A stretch of 64,000 nt of DNA from Paramacrobiotus metropolitanus. Its lineage: Eukaryota > Tardigrada > Eutardigrada > Parachela > Macrobiotidae. Position 1 is the stretch's first letter; the number at the start of each line of letters is the position of its first letter. The notes under the pieces were generated by a model, which saw only the letters and a list, made by a program, of their open reading frames with translations, was not told the DNA's origin and did not search any database. The stretch lies in assembly GCF_019649055.1 (NCBI RefSeq), contig NW_026570282.1, forward strand, positions 496,001 to 560,000. Reading direction: 5' to 3'. The position numbers and the translations under genes are program-made. Below are positions 24,829 to 47,378 of this stretch, piece after piece.

Positions 24829-27186
24829 TTAATAATTGTTAATGGTAGATGTATGAGACTGCCAGAAGTAATAAACAGGAGATTCTTTTCCCGGAATAGT
24901 CCGCAGCTCCCGTTCAATATCTTCAGCAAAAGCCTTGGCCTCGTGTAATGAATTGCGGCGGAGCATCCACTCAAATATGGCAACGTACTTTGACAACGAA
25001 TAATCCTTTGCATACAGCCTACACAAAGTTTGCATTTTCCTGAACTAAATTTTCCCTGTCTAAATTTGCATAAGACAATGTCGGACCTTTACCTTCTTGA
25101 TGGCAAACATTTCAGAAGGTACGGTATACACACATCAGTCGGAGCGCCTATCGATTGCAGCATTTCGGAAAGGACTTTACATGCCACTCCCAATGTAAAA
25201 TTGGTGTTGTGGAGGACATCTTGAGCAACATGGACTTGCTCTTCTAGTTTGCGGCACCGGCTTAACCGTTGTGCTGTGTTGCAGTTGTTTTCGCAGTCTT
25301 TAATGCATTTTTTCAAGTCCAGGACAATTCCAGCGGCCTTTGTTAGTTGTTGTACATTATCTACACCACAATTAGGACACCGAAAGGATGTTAAGTTTAG
25401 GTCTCCTGGAATTACTTGCGAACACTCCGGTGAACCACTGCACGCTACCGAATCTCTTTTTGCCAGCTAAAAACAACCGTATTTAAGTTGAACCAAACAA
25501 TAATGAAGAAGAGTCTTCGATAAATATCGGTCTGTATCCAGACTGATAATTAAAAAATTTCCATGCGACTGATGGACTTATAGTTCAAACTGTATGCAAA
25601 ATTATGTACCTCGTTATCATTCACACAAGCCGCACAAGCGCAAATAAAGAAATAGTGTTTTTCCAAATACGCCGTCCGGTTTTCGGGAATTTCGAAAGGA
25701 GAAGTGTAGGCAATTCGAACCTGTAATTATACGGTTTCAGCCGTGCGACAAATTATTTCGCATGGACTGCATCTTTGTTGTACTACCGAATCGCTCCCGT
25801 ACTCCCTTACGTTTTCAAAGCAGTCAATATCCGTAACAGCTTTGATAACTAGCTGGATGCCGATTTCAGTTTGCATTGCGTTGGGAATGCAGGAATGGTC
25901 CAGCACGGATGGCCCCAAGTATAATCCACGTCCCGTTGCAGCAACTACTCCACTTTGCAAAGTGTAGATAAAAAAGCTATTGATGTTGAATCTTCCCAAA
26001 ATACTGATAAATGAAATGTAATCGCCGCATAGTTGATTTGAATCAGGGTTAATTAAGTTCAGATAGGGCTTTAAAATACGGTATGCTTCCCGGAGATCTG
26101 GTCTTTGCTTCAAATAATTCTGTTCATGCGACATTAGGTCATAAAACGAGCGAGTGCTGGACGGAGTACATTCTTCAGGCAGCTTCTGTTCGACTTCACC
26201 GCGCTGAAAACAAGAAAAAGGTCACACTAGAGTTTGTACCTTAAATATTTCTCGGGTAAACTGCAAAACCAAGTTGCAAACATAAGTAGTAGCAACTACG
26301 CGTCAATTTCAAGATACATAGTGGAAGAGAATAAATCAGCATGATTTATATATAAGAGCAGCAATCAAGTTAGGAAAATTTTCTATCCGTAATTATTTTG
26401 CTGGTTATGAATGTGACATGTGTTTTTCACCTTGCGTCTTTCCTAAAGGTTAATATCGCCAGTTGTATTTATTTTGTTGTAACACGGCGCAAAACAACAC
26501 ATAATAAGAAAATACCTTGTATGAAATCTAGCTAGACGTAAAATACAGGTGTTAGATACAACCATTTTAGATAGTTTTGATATCTAAATCTTGCACCATC
26601 CACTGCAACTGACCATACCTGGAGCTTGGGGAGAATTTTTGCAAGAATTAACAATCGATCCAAATGTTGAGCAACTTCAGAATCCGCGTCCAAACCAACC
26701 TGATATAGCATTTTGCACTCTGGTCGGTGTCGTTTGGTCCAATCCGTTTTCTGCATACGAGTACTTAAGAGATGCTAATACTTTATCTATCTTAATTCGA
26801 AGAACTTCAACAACACAACCAAACTTTCCTATCGAGTAGACATCGAATGCATGATAGTTCTGTGCAGCGCTTAAACCTTCGGCAGAATATAACCATGATA
26901 ATAACAGTCTGCCTTTTTTAAAAAGCGATTCGGCTGTCCTGCGGCTCATTGTTAAGTATCTGCAGCATATTAAAGTGTATTGTACCTGGCATTTGATGGA
27001 ACAGTAATGAGCGAAATAACATCCTGAACATTTTTTCAGGATTATGTCCGCTGGTTTGTGGAGGGCCCCTGGGGAGAAGCAGTGATAACAATGGAAATGG
27101 CTCTTCGAAGCTAAAATACAATACACCCATGGCTCGCTACGGAAAACCACATCGCCAGCTTGGTATGACTTGGTGTGAACCGCCAT
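24829..27186 (-). CDS. SMYD-like protein (split SET plus MYND finger), 473 residues
   Basis: The six minus-strand exons are 26986-27186, 26619-26750, 25811-26203, 25610-25720, 25093-25466 and 24829-25039, phase-consistent. The N-terminal SET half is AGDVVFRSEPWVYC. The MYND zinc finger follows: CYHCF, KKCSGCYFAHYCSIKCQ and HRPEC across the first splice. The SET core has GLYLGPSVLDHSCIPNA, giving DHSC in place of the usual NHSC. The post-SET zinc site is FFICACAACVN. A helical C-terminal domain of about 190 residues resembles the SMYD TPR-like domain. SMYD enzymes methylate lysines on histones and other proteins. Two departures are visible: the GEEL motif before the catalytic Tyr reads CFEN, and the GxG start of the SET domain is absent, so an upstream exon may be missing or the protein may be a weak enzyme. 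Confidence 0.9.
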
Positions 27187-27649
27187 GCACCAATGCTACA
27201 GATTTGTATTTCATCAACTCGGTAAACCTGGCGAAAGTAAATGAACGCTCACTGTGTGTGTTGCAGTAACAATTAATAATTTTCTATACATGTAAATGTA
27301 TAAGATAACTTTGCAAGATTCTGTGTATTCCGTGTATAAGTGTTTTGCTTAACGTAGAAGTTGTTTAAGTACGTCTATAAGGATCAGGACGAGGAAAACC
27401 AGCCTTTGCGGATCTGAAACTCATCGTCAAATATAGATAGTACAGTATGTAGTATAGTATATTCCGTATATATATAAGTACATCTATGCGACGTGCATTC
27501 ATATTGTAGGAAATGCCTGTCGATCAGGCGCGGTTTCTAATGACATATCATTCTAAAATTAGAATCTTTCTATGTTATTTACATCGGACTTACCAAATGC
27601 AACAAACTGTAATGCCCACCAAACTATTTTTTTCCTGCAGATCATGCTG

Positions 27650-27736
27650 TTTATAACGTAATGTATTTTAATTAATTAAAAAATTTAATTTTAATTTTTT
27701 ATAACGTAATATACTTTTTATAACGTAATGTATTTT
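27650..27736. repeat. AT-rich imperfect repeat around TTATAACGTAAT, three copies
   Basis: The motif TTTATAACGTAATGTATTTT appears at 27650-27669 and 27717-27736. A diverged copy lies between them near 27698, and the remaining sequence is almost pure A and T. Confidence 0.8.
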
Positions 27737-30700
27737 GATTTTAAAAATGTTAGTTACAAATTCCATCGTTAACGACACCGCCGCTTATAGCTTTTTCAGT
27801 GATCAAGACTTACAAAACTTTGGGTAAACTGGAAACATACGTATAAACCCAAACGAGAAATTCTTTGCAAGCGCAATTTCAAGGGTTACTCCACATTGCT
27901 TTTGCCGTTTTCGGTAATTCACACAAATTTGTTATGATTCTAGCTTTTCCTAAAGATCTAAACGGTCGACTCCAATGGTAAAATAATTTCAGTTGCAATG
28001 TAAGCGAACGGTATTACGACCGTACTAACAGATCAGGTTTTCAGAATTAATTGAAGCTGTATAGTCTTAAACGCATTTTTGCAGTACTCTAAAAAATGGC
28101 AGGCCGACGTCATTTTGATAAAATATCACTACTCCTTGTCACTCTAATAGGTCATGTCGCTAAAAACCAGCGAAGCTAGCTCAAACGTGCTGCTACCGCC
28201 TGACTGCCTTCGTTGTTCAACAGTGTCAAGGCACTTCAGATTCCAAATTATTATTAATACTTCTGCTCATATGCTTTTGAAAATGTCTCCGTATGATTAC
28301 AAAACCAAAGGAAAGTCTGCCTCCAACGTCATCGATGCATTCGATTTACGTCGGCCACTCTTGAACGGCTCTGATCGCAGTTTTCCCAGTTAGCTAGCTG
28401 CAGGCCACTGCCGCTCTCTCTCTCTCATACAAACATATATGCCACATTTATCCATGACTTAAAAAAACAGACTTCTCATATCGAAATCCAATACGTTATG
28501 CGCACAATCTTCCCACAGCCTTCATCATAAATCCCGGCCGACCGCTCTTCTGCAGCATAGCGGGTATGTCCAGGGTCTGTGTGGATTGTAGAGCACAGAA
28601 AGCGAGCATCATGTATGTACAATATGCATGGCGTCACAACGAAAGAAAACGCCCAGTTGTTTTAACCAGTTATTCGATATTATAACCGAATGATAAGGGA
28701 ATTCTTCAGCGGTCCTTTGTGAGTCTTGTTAAACACTGGACGGAAAAATATGTGACATCCGCGCGCCAGCGCGCATCACGTCGTAACACTATCCATTCGA
28801 TCCAGGCAACCCGGGCTAAGAATAGATTAGCTCGTGCCATTACAATGTTGTGTTTACTCTGGCTACAATAAAATGCGGCTAAAAAAACCAGTCGATTGTT
28901 AGCAGGAGCGCGTGTGTCCTTCATGTTTATCATCGCACGGCGCTATAGACAAGACACGTCGCGCGTATTAAACGGTGACACTTTCTCGTACCCTGCATAG
29001 ATAAGAGTAATCGGAAGACATCGCGGTTAAGTACTTTAATTACCGATCTGAAGATCGAACAGCGAAATTGTCTTCATGCTTATTTATCATTTTAACCTTC
29101 TTTCATAAATTCATGACTATATTTTTGATATGACCGTGCACAGGATATAATAAAATTCAGGAAAAAACTGTTGCCAATAATGCTGTATTTTATGTTCCCG
29201 CCGTCGCCGGCTTACAATTAAATGCAGATGTCGATATGTTATCGATTGCTGTCTAATTACAACCGTGCTATATCACAAACTCGAGATCCACTATTCCAGT
29301 CTAATTGGGATGACAAAGATAAATTCTTCTATTTTTACGAGATGCGTGACTGTGTATGATGAAACTTTATTTTCAATTTTAACAGATTATCGTTGATTAT
29401 TTCAACCGGCCTGTCTTCGATGGCCGTAGACACTCGAAACCAGTTACACCTTAATTTGCTCCATTATTTGCAACCGCTCAGAGACAGTTTAATCAACCAT
29501 TTGACATTTATTAATCAGGTTCATCTATCATTTCTACAATTACTGTGATTAAATTGCACCCTACTCGTTAGCGACCTTTCCAGAAGGTAAATTCGCCGGT
29601 TTACGCTGTATGCATAGCGCGGTTTATGCTATATGCATCGCTCTCCTCAGTGATTGCTGCGAAGCTATGTTTGCATTTCTACGCATTTAATTTCCTATGC
29701 ACACGCATCGTGCACACGTTTAATGCATATCATTGCTGCAAATCGCTTTTTAAGATACGTATTTTGGAGAGACATTTTAGTTAGGTAAAACCACATTATA
29801 CCGTTGGCTTCGGTGGTAAACAGTTGAGTTTGCGTAAATAATTTAAACGTGCGGGAAAGCTAATAAATACATAAAGATACTGGCAATTTTCGTTATGCAA
29901 CAAAAATCTCATCAGTGCAGTTGGCATATACTGCATGCATCGTTGCGAATAAAACGAACTCCGGTTTAAGGTTGCTCTGCGCGTTTTTGCGTTGCGCCAC
30001 CTTTATAAACATTTTCTTGGCATATTTGTCAGGAATTAGCAGTTCTTGAACACCTTGCCGAAGTGGGTGTTCGGAATTCACACCATCTCACAAGTGTTTG
30101 CGACATTTATCTTACCGCAGTTTATTGTTATCCTTCAGTGAAGTACGTATTTGTCAACACATTTGCGGATATTGTCTCTTAAGCATCGAACTTCATGGCG
30201 ACAATGCACAATCCCGCGGTTGCGTCAGCGTTGACGAGTATTAAAAAAGTTCACTAACCTGGTGAAAAGTTCACTCGATCCAGCGCGACTTCTATTCGTA
30301 TTAGCAGTTTGCCAGTATCACAGCTAATGACGCAGCAGTGTGCATGTCCAGCCAACCGCTCGACTTATTATACAATATTACATGTACATATATCGTACGC
30401 ATCCAGAATCCGACTCCGTACAGTACTTGAGATCTACGCTACACACTGGAACAGTGCCGCCAGCGAAACGCACGGCTAACCCAGGTGGCGATTGCTGTGT
30501 TGGAACGCTGCTGTGTGTGTATAAGCATGTATGAATTAGTGTTAGAATGTCTCTCGTTCCTGTCAACAGCACATCCTAACGTTTATCTACGTGATAATTA
30601 GTTGTTAAAAGTGCAAAACGGCGCCGCAGACAACACAGGAAGTTCTTTAAAGGAAATTGTGTTATGATCGATTTTAAAGCTAACCGACCCGAGCAGGGCG

Positions 30701-31210
30701 CTGTTGTATACTCCCAGTTATCCGAAGCCGTTGCTGCGCATGTACAAATTGCTGCCTGCACTTCCTGTCTGCCTATTAATACAATCTTAGGACTCGAATT
30801 TGATTTCAGCTGACCGCTGACGAGCTGCATAATGCACAACAATGTCCAAGCAGTGTCCCTGAAATAATTGCATTTATTTAGCGTTTTGCTTGCTTTTTGT
30901 TCAAGTATTTTGTCTTTGCTTTATTTTCCATTCACGTCATGGATGTTATTTTAATATGGCCTTGGATAACAGAATAGTTGCACTGGAAAATCGGATTTTT
31001 TCGGTGACCTTTACTGATCCCAATGTACTGTCCCCTAGGAGGAGTATCGTTTGTTTATTCAATATATCCAGTAAGTGAATTACAGTGCTCCTTTAGTTTC
31101 CCTATATTGCACAAACCAAGATGTGCTATAATTATATACTACTGTAATTTGTCTGGTTATGCCTAACGAGCACCCTTTTTTTAAGAGCATAATACACAAC
31201 CGTGAACAGA

Positions 31211-31714
31211 TGCACCCGATCCCAAGGCATGATTTCGTGCGCTCGCCTAGCGAGCACAAGCGGATACAGATTTCGAGCACCCAGCGGATCGCTTGGCGAA
31301 TACGCAAAACTGTTTGATTCAAAATGGCTATAACTTTATTCTGCCATTATGCGCGACAACTTCTTTGGTATAAAAAATCTTCCCAAACGTTTCTTCATCT
31401 TTTGACGCTTTGGTTGACAGATCTCATGAATCAGATCCTGTTATAACAAAAGATTTCATCCAAAACCAGATCCTGTTAAAACAGGATCAAGTTCTGGATG
31501 AAGTCTGCGAACCAATGCGTTAAAAGATGAGGAAAATTGTGGGAAGATTTTTGATACCAAAGAAGTTGTCGCGCATAATGGCAGTATAAAGTTATATCCA
31601 ATTTGAATCAAACAGTTTTGCGTATTCGCCAAGCGATCCGCTGGGTGCTCGAAATCTGTATCCGTTTGTGCTCGCTAGGCGAGCGCACGAAATCATGCTT
31701 TGGGATCGGGGCAC
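31211..31714. mobile_element. Near-perfect palindrome of about 500 bp (foldback or MITE-like element)
   Basis: The sequence from 31211 reads as the reverse complement of the sequence ending at 31714. The outer 200 or so bases of each arm differ at only a few percent of positions, and similarity continues, more loosely, to the centre near 31462. The arms contain the inner palindrome GCTCGCCTAGCGAGC and are more GC-rich than the surroundings. As a consequence, the same 36-residue frame opens outward on both strands (from 31322 leftward and 31603 rightward). No transposase gene or clear target-site duplication is seen, so a non-autonomous foldback element is the best reading. Confidence 0.8.
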
Positions 31715-34700
31715 TGTTTTATTACTCAAGATTGCACAGGGAAATGGCCGCTTTACTACTCGCACAAAATTCTGTTAATAAAATCTGTAGTTGCTTGCGA
31801 CCTAATTGGACAAATTCCTAAGCTCCAATTGTTCACGGGCAGCTGCTTTGCCACTAGAAATCACTTAAGAAAATTCTTTAGCAAACAAGGTATCAGTCCT
31901 TGCACATATGCTTCTTGGCCGCACTTAAAAACCACCAGCTAGATATCCGGGCTAAGGATTGCTTAAGGAGTGCTGATTTTGGCGTATTAACGGTATGCAC
32001 TGTGCCTCAGTGACAGCTGGTGAACAGTGCCGGAAGGTGCCCGAAAAAATCAGCATTCTTTTTTTCAAGTAATCCCTGCTGAGAAGTTCTAACAAATGCC
32101 TTGTAAAATTTGAAAACGAATATCTATCTGTGTTGCATAAGGAAAAACTACATCCGTGTATAAATGCGCCGGCATTTGTGTATATACGACACAGGCCGAT
32201 TCTCTGAAAGCATATTCGTATGATTTTTATAAACGCTAATGAAACTCATTCTTATCCGACATGTTCCAGTATGTTTTAAATGTTTGACTGATCCTTAATC
32301 AGTCACAGCTTTATCATTTGGCATCCGTGCGGAAACGTTGCTCCATATACTGGGCCTAAGGAAAAAAAGACTCGCTCGACAGAGAGAAGCGACATGAGAA
32401 GCAGCATCCTTTTGTGGTAGATGTGAGAAATTTTCAAGCGCCTGACGCTATGGTTCATTGCATTTTCATTGAAACCACAAAAATGCAATGAAATCCAAAT
32501 AGTCTCATATCTAGTGTGTGCAACCGCACCATACTGTCAGCTGGAAAGAAATATGGTGGGAAATGGATCCTAAGCAAACTCTTGATTTCTTCCCGCTAAT
32601 AGCACCCAAAAGTGCCGTTGCACAATTTTTTTGCCGGTTATGCGTAACAGTGTGTATACTTACGTTATATGAGTGTATGCATATAAGGCGCTATACATGT
32701 CAGTATGAAAAGATGGCTAATTTTATTTTTATGCCATTAAATACTCCATTGATGGGCTGCATCAAGGGAATATCTTTCGCGTGGAGTTGGATTGGCATGT
32801 GGCAGCAGCTTAAACCTGCGTTAACTCAAAATAATTGATGGCATTTTGATGAGATGAAAGGGAAAAATTTGGCTGTGCTTGTGTGTTTAATACAACGCGG
32901 GAGTTGTGTATGTTGCAAAACACGTTGGCCTTTTCCCTTCTAATTTCTTAAGCTCAAATCGGCTTCCACTTGATTCAGCTTTAAGCGAGATTAAATTTAA
33001 AGACACAGCAGGGGTAAACGACTAAACAGCTACGTTGATTGTTCTGGCTGCGAGAGATTTTTTCGCCCACGATGCTAAAGCAAGTGCCACATCAATCGTA
33101 CACTTACGGTCACAAACGCTTTTAACAGCAGCAGAGTATTCATCATTCATCCCTTTTATTGAAGTACGAAATTTAGGGACTTCACTAATGAGGATCATAA
33201 TCATGTTCACAGCTCTCTAATATCCTACCATTTCTGTTATTCTAATCAATATTCGTAAGTTATTTACTTGATCCTTCTTACACAACAATACTTCACAGCT
33301 TTACTGTAATGGCGCTAAAATCTAAGAGCGAAAAGGATGTTACTGTGGTTGAAATTGTCATTTCTTTTATTCATTTAAGTAATCGTCCCAATTTCATGGT
33401 TCAGGCCATGGCAAGTTTGATAAATATTGCAGCCGTACTTGCTTAATTTTAGTGGATGCAGTGTAATCAACAAAAAGTGCATTACCATACATGTTGAGCA
33501 AACAGTAATCACACTAAGTCTTTATTTATTGTTCGCTTGTTTTGTGTCCAAACTGTTTGACCGACTAAAATAGTACTGCACAGCATTCGAATTTTACTGA
33601 CTCCTTCTTGTCATGATCATAAGGTTCCTGCACTGTCAGGACTTTTATACAATAAAGAATAGCAACTATAACATTTCCGTTAACGTTTGAAGGAATGCCT
33701 TCCGGGCCATTAGTGACACTTTTCAATAGCTCTTAAGCACGTTGGTCAGCATAAATCCCGCGGATGTAAAGTGGTCGTTATGAAATAAAAAGGCCGTTTG
33801 CTCGTCTTTGTGGGCCTATTTTGCAGCGATTAGTTAATTACTATTCGCCTATCGATCTGCTCTTTCCCCAAATCAGATCAGCTATAACACTCTGATCCCA
33901 GACTGCTGTGTATATGCGCGCCGGCTGTGAACAGCGGCGTGCACTGACACTGCATTCTGCATCCTTTCCGGCCTGGACACCCACAAGTACTCAAGTACAA
34001 TACCGGAGAAGCCTGGAGCAGCCGGCTTGTTACGTACCCCATCCAGATCCTTAGCGAAATATTTTTGCTCGGCAGAGATTTTCCTATTGACCGGAATTGC
34101 TCCATCATGCAAAATTGCAAAATGGATCTATAAAAATTCTGGAATGTCGACCGCATAAAACCGCTAACGTTAGGCAAAACACTTTTATGCATGTGTATAC
34201 TCATAACAATTTGCACCATTCTGCTGTTTTTCAAAAGAACCATTTGAGTGTTTAGTGTAACTGTAAGGTGGCAATAAGATTTGCAAACCATAAAACCATG
34301 AAAATTTAAATTTCAGAAAATCAGCACGCTGAGCTTTAATTTTGCTACCTCAAGGCAAGGAAGGCTCAAGGTATATATCGACGTATACGACGTTGTTGGT
34401 CTCTGGGCACAGACTTGACGCAAACATTTCGTACCATTTTTTGTTAAGTCATTTCATTATCTGTCAGATTTGTCTTTTGTATTGGTACTTCTACTGCTAA
34501 TTGTTGAGTAATTTTCTGTCGTGCAACTCGTGTAAACCATTCACACATAGACCCGTACGAAAATCGAATGAAGCAAATACTTACTGGTACAATACACTAT
34601 ATTAAGTTTACTTCAGGCCGAAGCATTGTGTATTAAGTACGGTTACAGTCAAAGGAAAACTGGAATACTATCAATATTAATGCGTTGCAGCTACAGTAGG

Positions 34701-35963
34701 TGAGCAAAAAACACCTTTCATTTCATATTTTACTGCACGTGCTCGTACATGCAGTAGATACTAGATATATTATTGTATTTGCCTTTTTATGGAAACCAAC
34801 CGGCTTCCATTTGGTATTTGCTGCCTTTTTCTTGTAAAAAAATTTTGATCCATGCTAAATGGTCTAAGTGGATTTGTTGGCTATTGGGAATAGCGAATTA
34901 CTGTCTTCTACTCTGTAGCCTACGAATCCTGTCAACATTCCCCAGAGAAAAGCATGATTTGGCGTCCAAAGTAAACCGATTGCCCTATTAAAGGGCATCA
35001 TGCAGCAAGGAAGTCAATGAGTATTAACTATGCTGTTAAAAAATGTCGACATCCGTTTATTTTTACCTACAGTAACCACATTACTTGCCCAATTTCAGAA
35101 AGAGGTTTGGCCAAAAAAATTAAAATTGCAGTCTATTAAGTTGTTCTTTATAGCTTTATCATTGGATAGGAAAAATGCTGCTAATTGGATACGCTGGTCG
35201 GTACAGCTTGTGCAGATGGCTAATTTTAAGCGAATAAAGAATGTGCCCCAGGATTGAAGTAGAATGGCATAGATTTCACTGGTGTCATGTATACATGTTG
35301 ACTGTTTTTTCAGCATCTTCGACTTTACTCCTAACTGAAGCGTTTTTGTTATAACTGAACCGTTTTTAAAATAACAAACCGCATGCGTGGTGAACTAGAG
35401 TTTCCGTTTAAGCAAACAGCTTAAAATTCCAGACTAAAATTTTTCTGGTAGGTATATTTTGGTATGTTTTCCGCCGCTCAGCACGCGTTGTCTTTAGACC
35501 TAACTTTCGCTTTGGTCAAGACGCATCTTCGTAGTATAGTATGATAGTATCAGTGTGCTGCATCGGAAACTGAGAATATAGCTGATTATATTGATTCTGA
35601 CACCAATCATTTGACAAGCCGGCAACTTTAGATGAATACCCGTCCAAACCGTAAAGTGACCCAGCTAAATGCCTCCAATGTAATCAGTTTTTCTGTATAT
35701 ATCCACGTACTGTAATCCGGTCTTTTATTTGGTTCGTATGTTCTAAAAATTATTCTTTTGATATGCCAATGTCTGGTGTATGCACACATTATGCGATTTC
35801 CCGTTGGATAGCGATATAAGGAAGCGCTTATAAAATTGTGATTTTGTGTTGGCTGTATGTATGCTGACGTTGCTCTTGTCGAAATTGCGCTTCGTGTACG
35901 CACTATGCAGCTTGCTTAATTATCTTTCATGTTTTTAGATTAATTAAAATAATAATTCTGATT

Positions 35964-35998
35964 CATAATAATAATAACAATAATAATAATAATAATTC
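35964..35998. repeat. AAT trinucleotide microsatellite
   Basis: A run of ATA/AAT units with one CAA interruption, about 70 bases upstream of the first cholinesterase start codon. Confidence 0.9.
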
Positions 35999-36040
35999 TC
36001 GCCCATTACTTAATGGACCCGCCTGTTTTGCAGCCAGTAA

Positions 36041-41111
<5,071 letters not shown>

Positions 41112-41135
41112 ATGCGCCTGTAATCTGATAATTAT

Positions 41136-41141
41136 AATAAA
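41136..41141 (+). terminator. Candidate polyadenylation signal AATAAA for cholinesterase 1
   Basis: The canonical hexamer lies 25 bases after the stop codon. Confidence 0.6.
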
Positions 41142-41476
41142 CAACGATACAATACTATGTTAAACGTGTCTGATTTTTGGGTATGTGTAATTACAGTAAC
41201 CAAGATGTCCTGCCCGCTATAACTGCTTATGTTGCTTTTGTAATTTCTTGGTAGAAATGCATATACCGCATATCGGGATTGATGCACATTTGGTTTCTGA
41301 TTTTATTATTGCGTTAGAAAAAGATATTACATTCATCGTATATGGCACACTGATGTATCGCGATGTTCCCTATGAAAACAACTTTTGTGAATTTTTATTA
41401 TTTGTTGTGTTGCATTATTGCCTTTTCTGTAGCTTGTGGTTTGTAAAAGCTTAAAGTAATAAACAATAATATACCA

Positions 41477-41760
41477 TTAATATCGACACACGAACTTCAC
41501 CATATTTCTACGGAAGAATATTTTTGTGTCTAGAACGCGTTTGCCGGCGTCGTAGACCTGGCAGTGGGACGGCCAGTCTGTGGATGCTGTCACAGTCTCT
41601 CTCACGGGTACCAGTTCTAGTTTGCATTGCTGCCTTCCTCTGGATGACGATGATTTGAAAACCTGCACTGACCTGGTGATGCTCGCATTTTTTGTGAAAG
41701 TGTATTTCCGGGACAGACGGCCAGCAAACACTATCCAAGTTTTGGCCGGATTTGTTAATT
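41477..41760 (-). other. Coding-like open frame between the two cholinesterases
   Basis: The minus strand is open for about 90 codons up to a TAA at 41477-41479, with protein-like composition (for example TNPAKTWIVFAGRLSRKYTF and DTKIFFRRNMVKF). It has no ATG start, no matching upstream exon and no recognised family. The other minus frame is open here too. It may be a remnant exon or chance. Confidence 0.2.
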
Positions 41761-42082
41761 AAAAGGACCAATGCGCGGACTTATGTATGTACTCGTACCT
41801 CTAATTATTTTCAACCGTTAACCGGTGTCTTCTAAGATGCGCGCAAACTGAATGGTGGTTTTGTTATTGCAGTATATATCAGCCATTACACAACTACTCT
41901 GTTTAGTTAATGCTATAATGAGAGATGCGTGAGCGTGATGAATTTATGTTGAGTTTATATTAATTATTTCTTGTCTTTGATAGAACGACGCGTAACTGCA
42001 TTTATAAGTGAAATTGACAGTGTAACGGTCCCGATGAACGTAGAAACATTCGGAAATAAACAAAAAATCCCGTAAGAATTGT

Positions 42083-45585
<3,503 letters not shown>

Positions 45586-46537
45586 GGTAGGTTCATGTTG
45601 CACTTCACATAAGTGCCGAAGGTGTCGATTGTGCAAGACAGCCGGCGCTGGTGATAATAAAAGGTTTTTCCACTCCGAACCATTTTCCAAAAGTTCGATA
45701 GTTTGTACCATATAATACGTTGAGGGTGCTGGTTATAGCGATCTTTTAAGTATCTGCCTGCCGAATCAGCTTAGCGATGATCCATCGTAAAACTAATGGT
45801 GAATGAAAGATGCCATGAACACATGCGCCCTTGCCTTTCTGCTTGAGAGCCGTTGCGCGGAATATTGATCCTAAAATTTGGTAAATTTCTGCAGGCTGTC
45901 CGCGACTGTAACCATTTTTGCCATCCATGCTCACATTTTCTAGGTAGTTAGCAAATAGAACCATAAACCAAGAAGTACCATAAACTTTTAGCCAATATTT
46001 CGCGTGACTGCGTGAGTTTCCTTCTAGAATTGTATTAAGACGCGTGAAAATCACGTATTTGCTGTACTTATTACGTATGTCCAGTTGTCGATCTTATACA
46101 AATTGTTTGCTCGAGGAGAGCAGTAGATACTTTTTCATAAAAATATACATTTTATCCACAAGCTGTAGGACTACAACTTTGTGAATTTGATTTATAGGTA
46201 GATTTATAGGTTTCTTAGGGTTAACTGGTGGTCTGGTACTTATTAAATATGCATTTAGCCGCTTCAGTGTATGTTTCAGGTTTCCTGTAGCGGTTAAGGT
46301 GGTTGCGCTTACTCTGTATATTCCTTATATAAATTTGGGTATATTAGTGAATGTCATCGTAATTCTGCAAGAAAATAAGCTCAGCTTGGCTGTACAAGTT
46401 CATCACGGCATGGCAGTTGATTCGTCAGGACATACCGTTGCAGTTTTACATGTAATGCAGTTTTTGTTAGAGCTGGTTGGCGCAATATCTGATGTGCTGT
46501 AATTATTGGCTTGGACATATACCGTATATTATCCAAG

Positions 46538-46558
46538 TCAGAAAGGTAACCTTTCTGA
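46538..46558. repeat. 10-bp perfect palindromic stem
   Basis: TCAGAAAGGT (46538-46547) and ACCTTTCTGA (46549-46558) are exact reverse complements around a single base. Confidence 0.7.
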
Positions 46559-47378
46559 AGGGTCACCAACGGATTCCTGAATCGCTCCTTCTCACATTAT
46601 TTGCAAATTGCTTATACGGTATACGTACTCGTGCATGGAAAAATTAGTCTTAATTATAAGCTTACCCTGTGTTTCCCTTGAGCTAACCATAAGTAGTTTT
46701 CCGTAATTTTTCGGTAATCTGTAGTCTACAGATACTAGTGTAAGAGTACTCAGTTTCCATTTCAACAGAACTAGTAATAACTGCATGCACTGACAAATGC
46801 GCTAAGTAGTTCGAATTACAGTAATTTACATACTTTACTCAATTTATCGTTCTCTTATCCGCATTACTTTCGTACACGTCCGGTAGAATTAAAACCTATT
46901 TTTTTCAGGTTATCCGGTATAACCGCTACGTTGTGCTAATGCCAATGTGACAACGTTGCTTTTGTGAACGGGTTGCTGCAATTTACAAGTAATTACGGAA
47001 CAATTTTAACTTCGAAAAACCTTTTAACTTCGAATTTGGGCGCTGACAGCAAGTGAATAACGCTCGTGGTTGATGAAAGCCAATTACTAATTTTCTCATT
47101 TGCTGCAAATTAAAATACCTACTCAGACAAAAAAAAGCTTGGGCAACGTTATAAAATTAGTTTCTTTGTCCATCTGATTAACTGGAGCCAGAATACATTG
47201 ACATGCATCTATGCGCTTTACTTATGTGAAAGTTATAGCTGTAATACGGCACTGTAGAGTTTGCAGATGTATTGTACATGTATTGTATGTCGCACGAGTA
47301 CTAGTACTGCATATTGCAAATGCTGTTTTTGCTGGTACTTAGTTTTTAATGCACTAACTTATTTAAGATGACAGTTAT

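Noticed and set aside
31080-31821. Two outward-facing frames with an identical 36-residue start (31080-31322 minus and 31603-31821 plus)
   Set aside because: Their identity is fully explained by the palindrome at 31211-31714; there is no protein-family likeness or splice support.
33878-34291. 137-codon minus-strand frame with a Cys-rich end
   Set aside because: Two minus-strand frames are open over the same bases, with no ATG context, signal or splice partner that favours either; the Cys spacing matches no known module.
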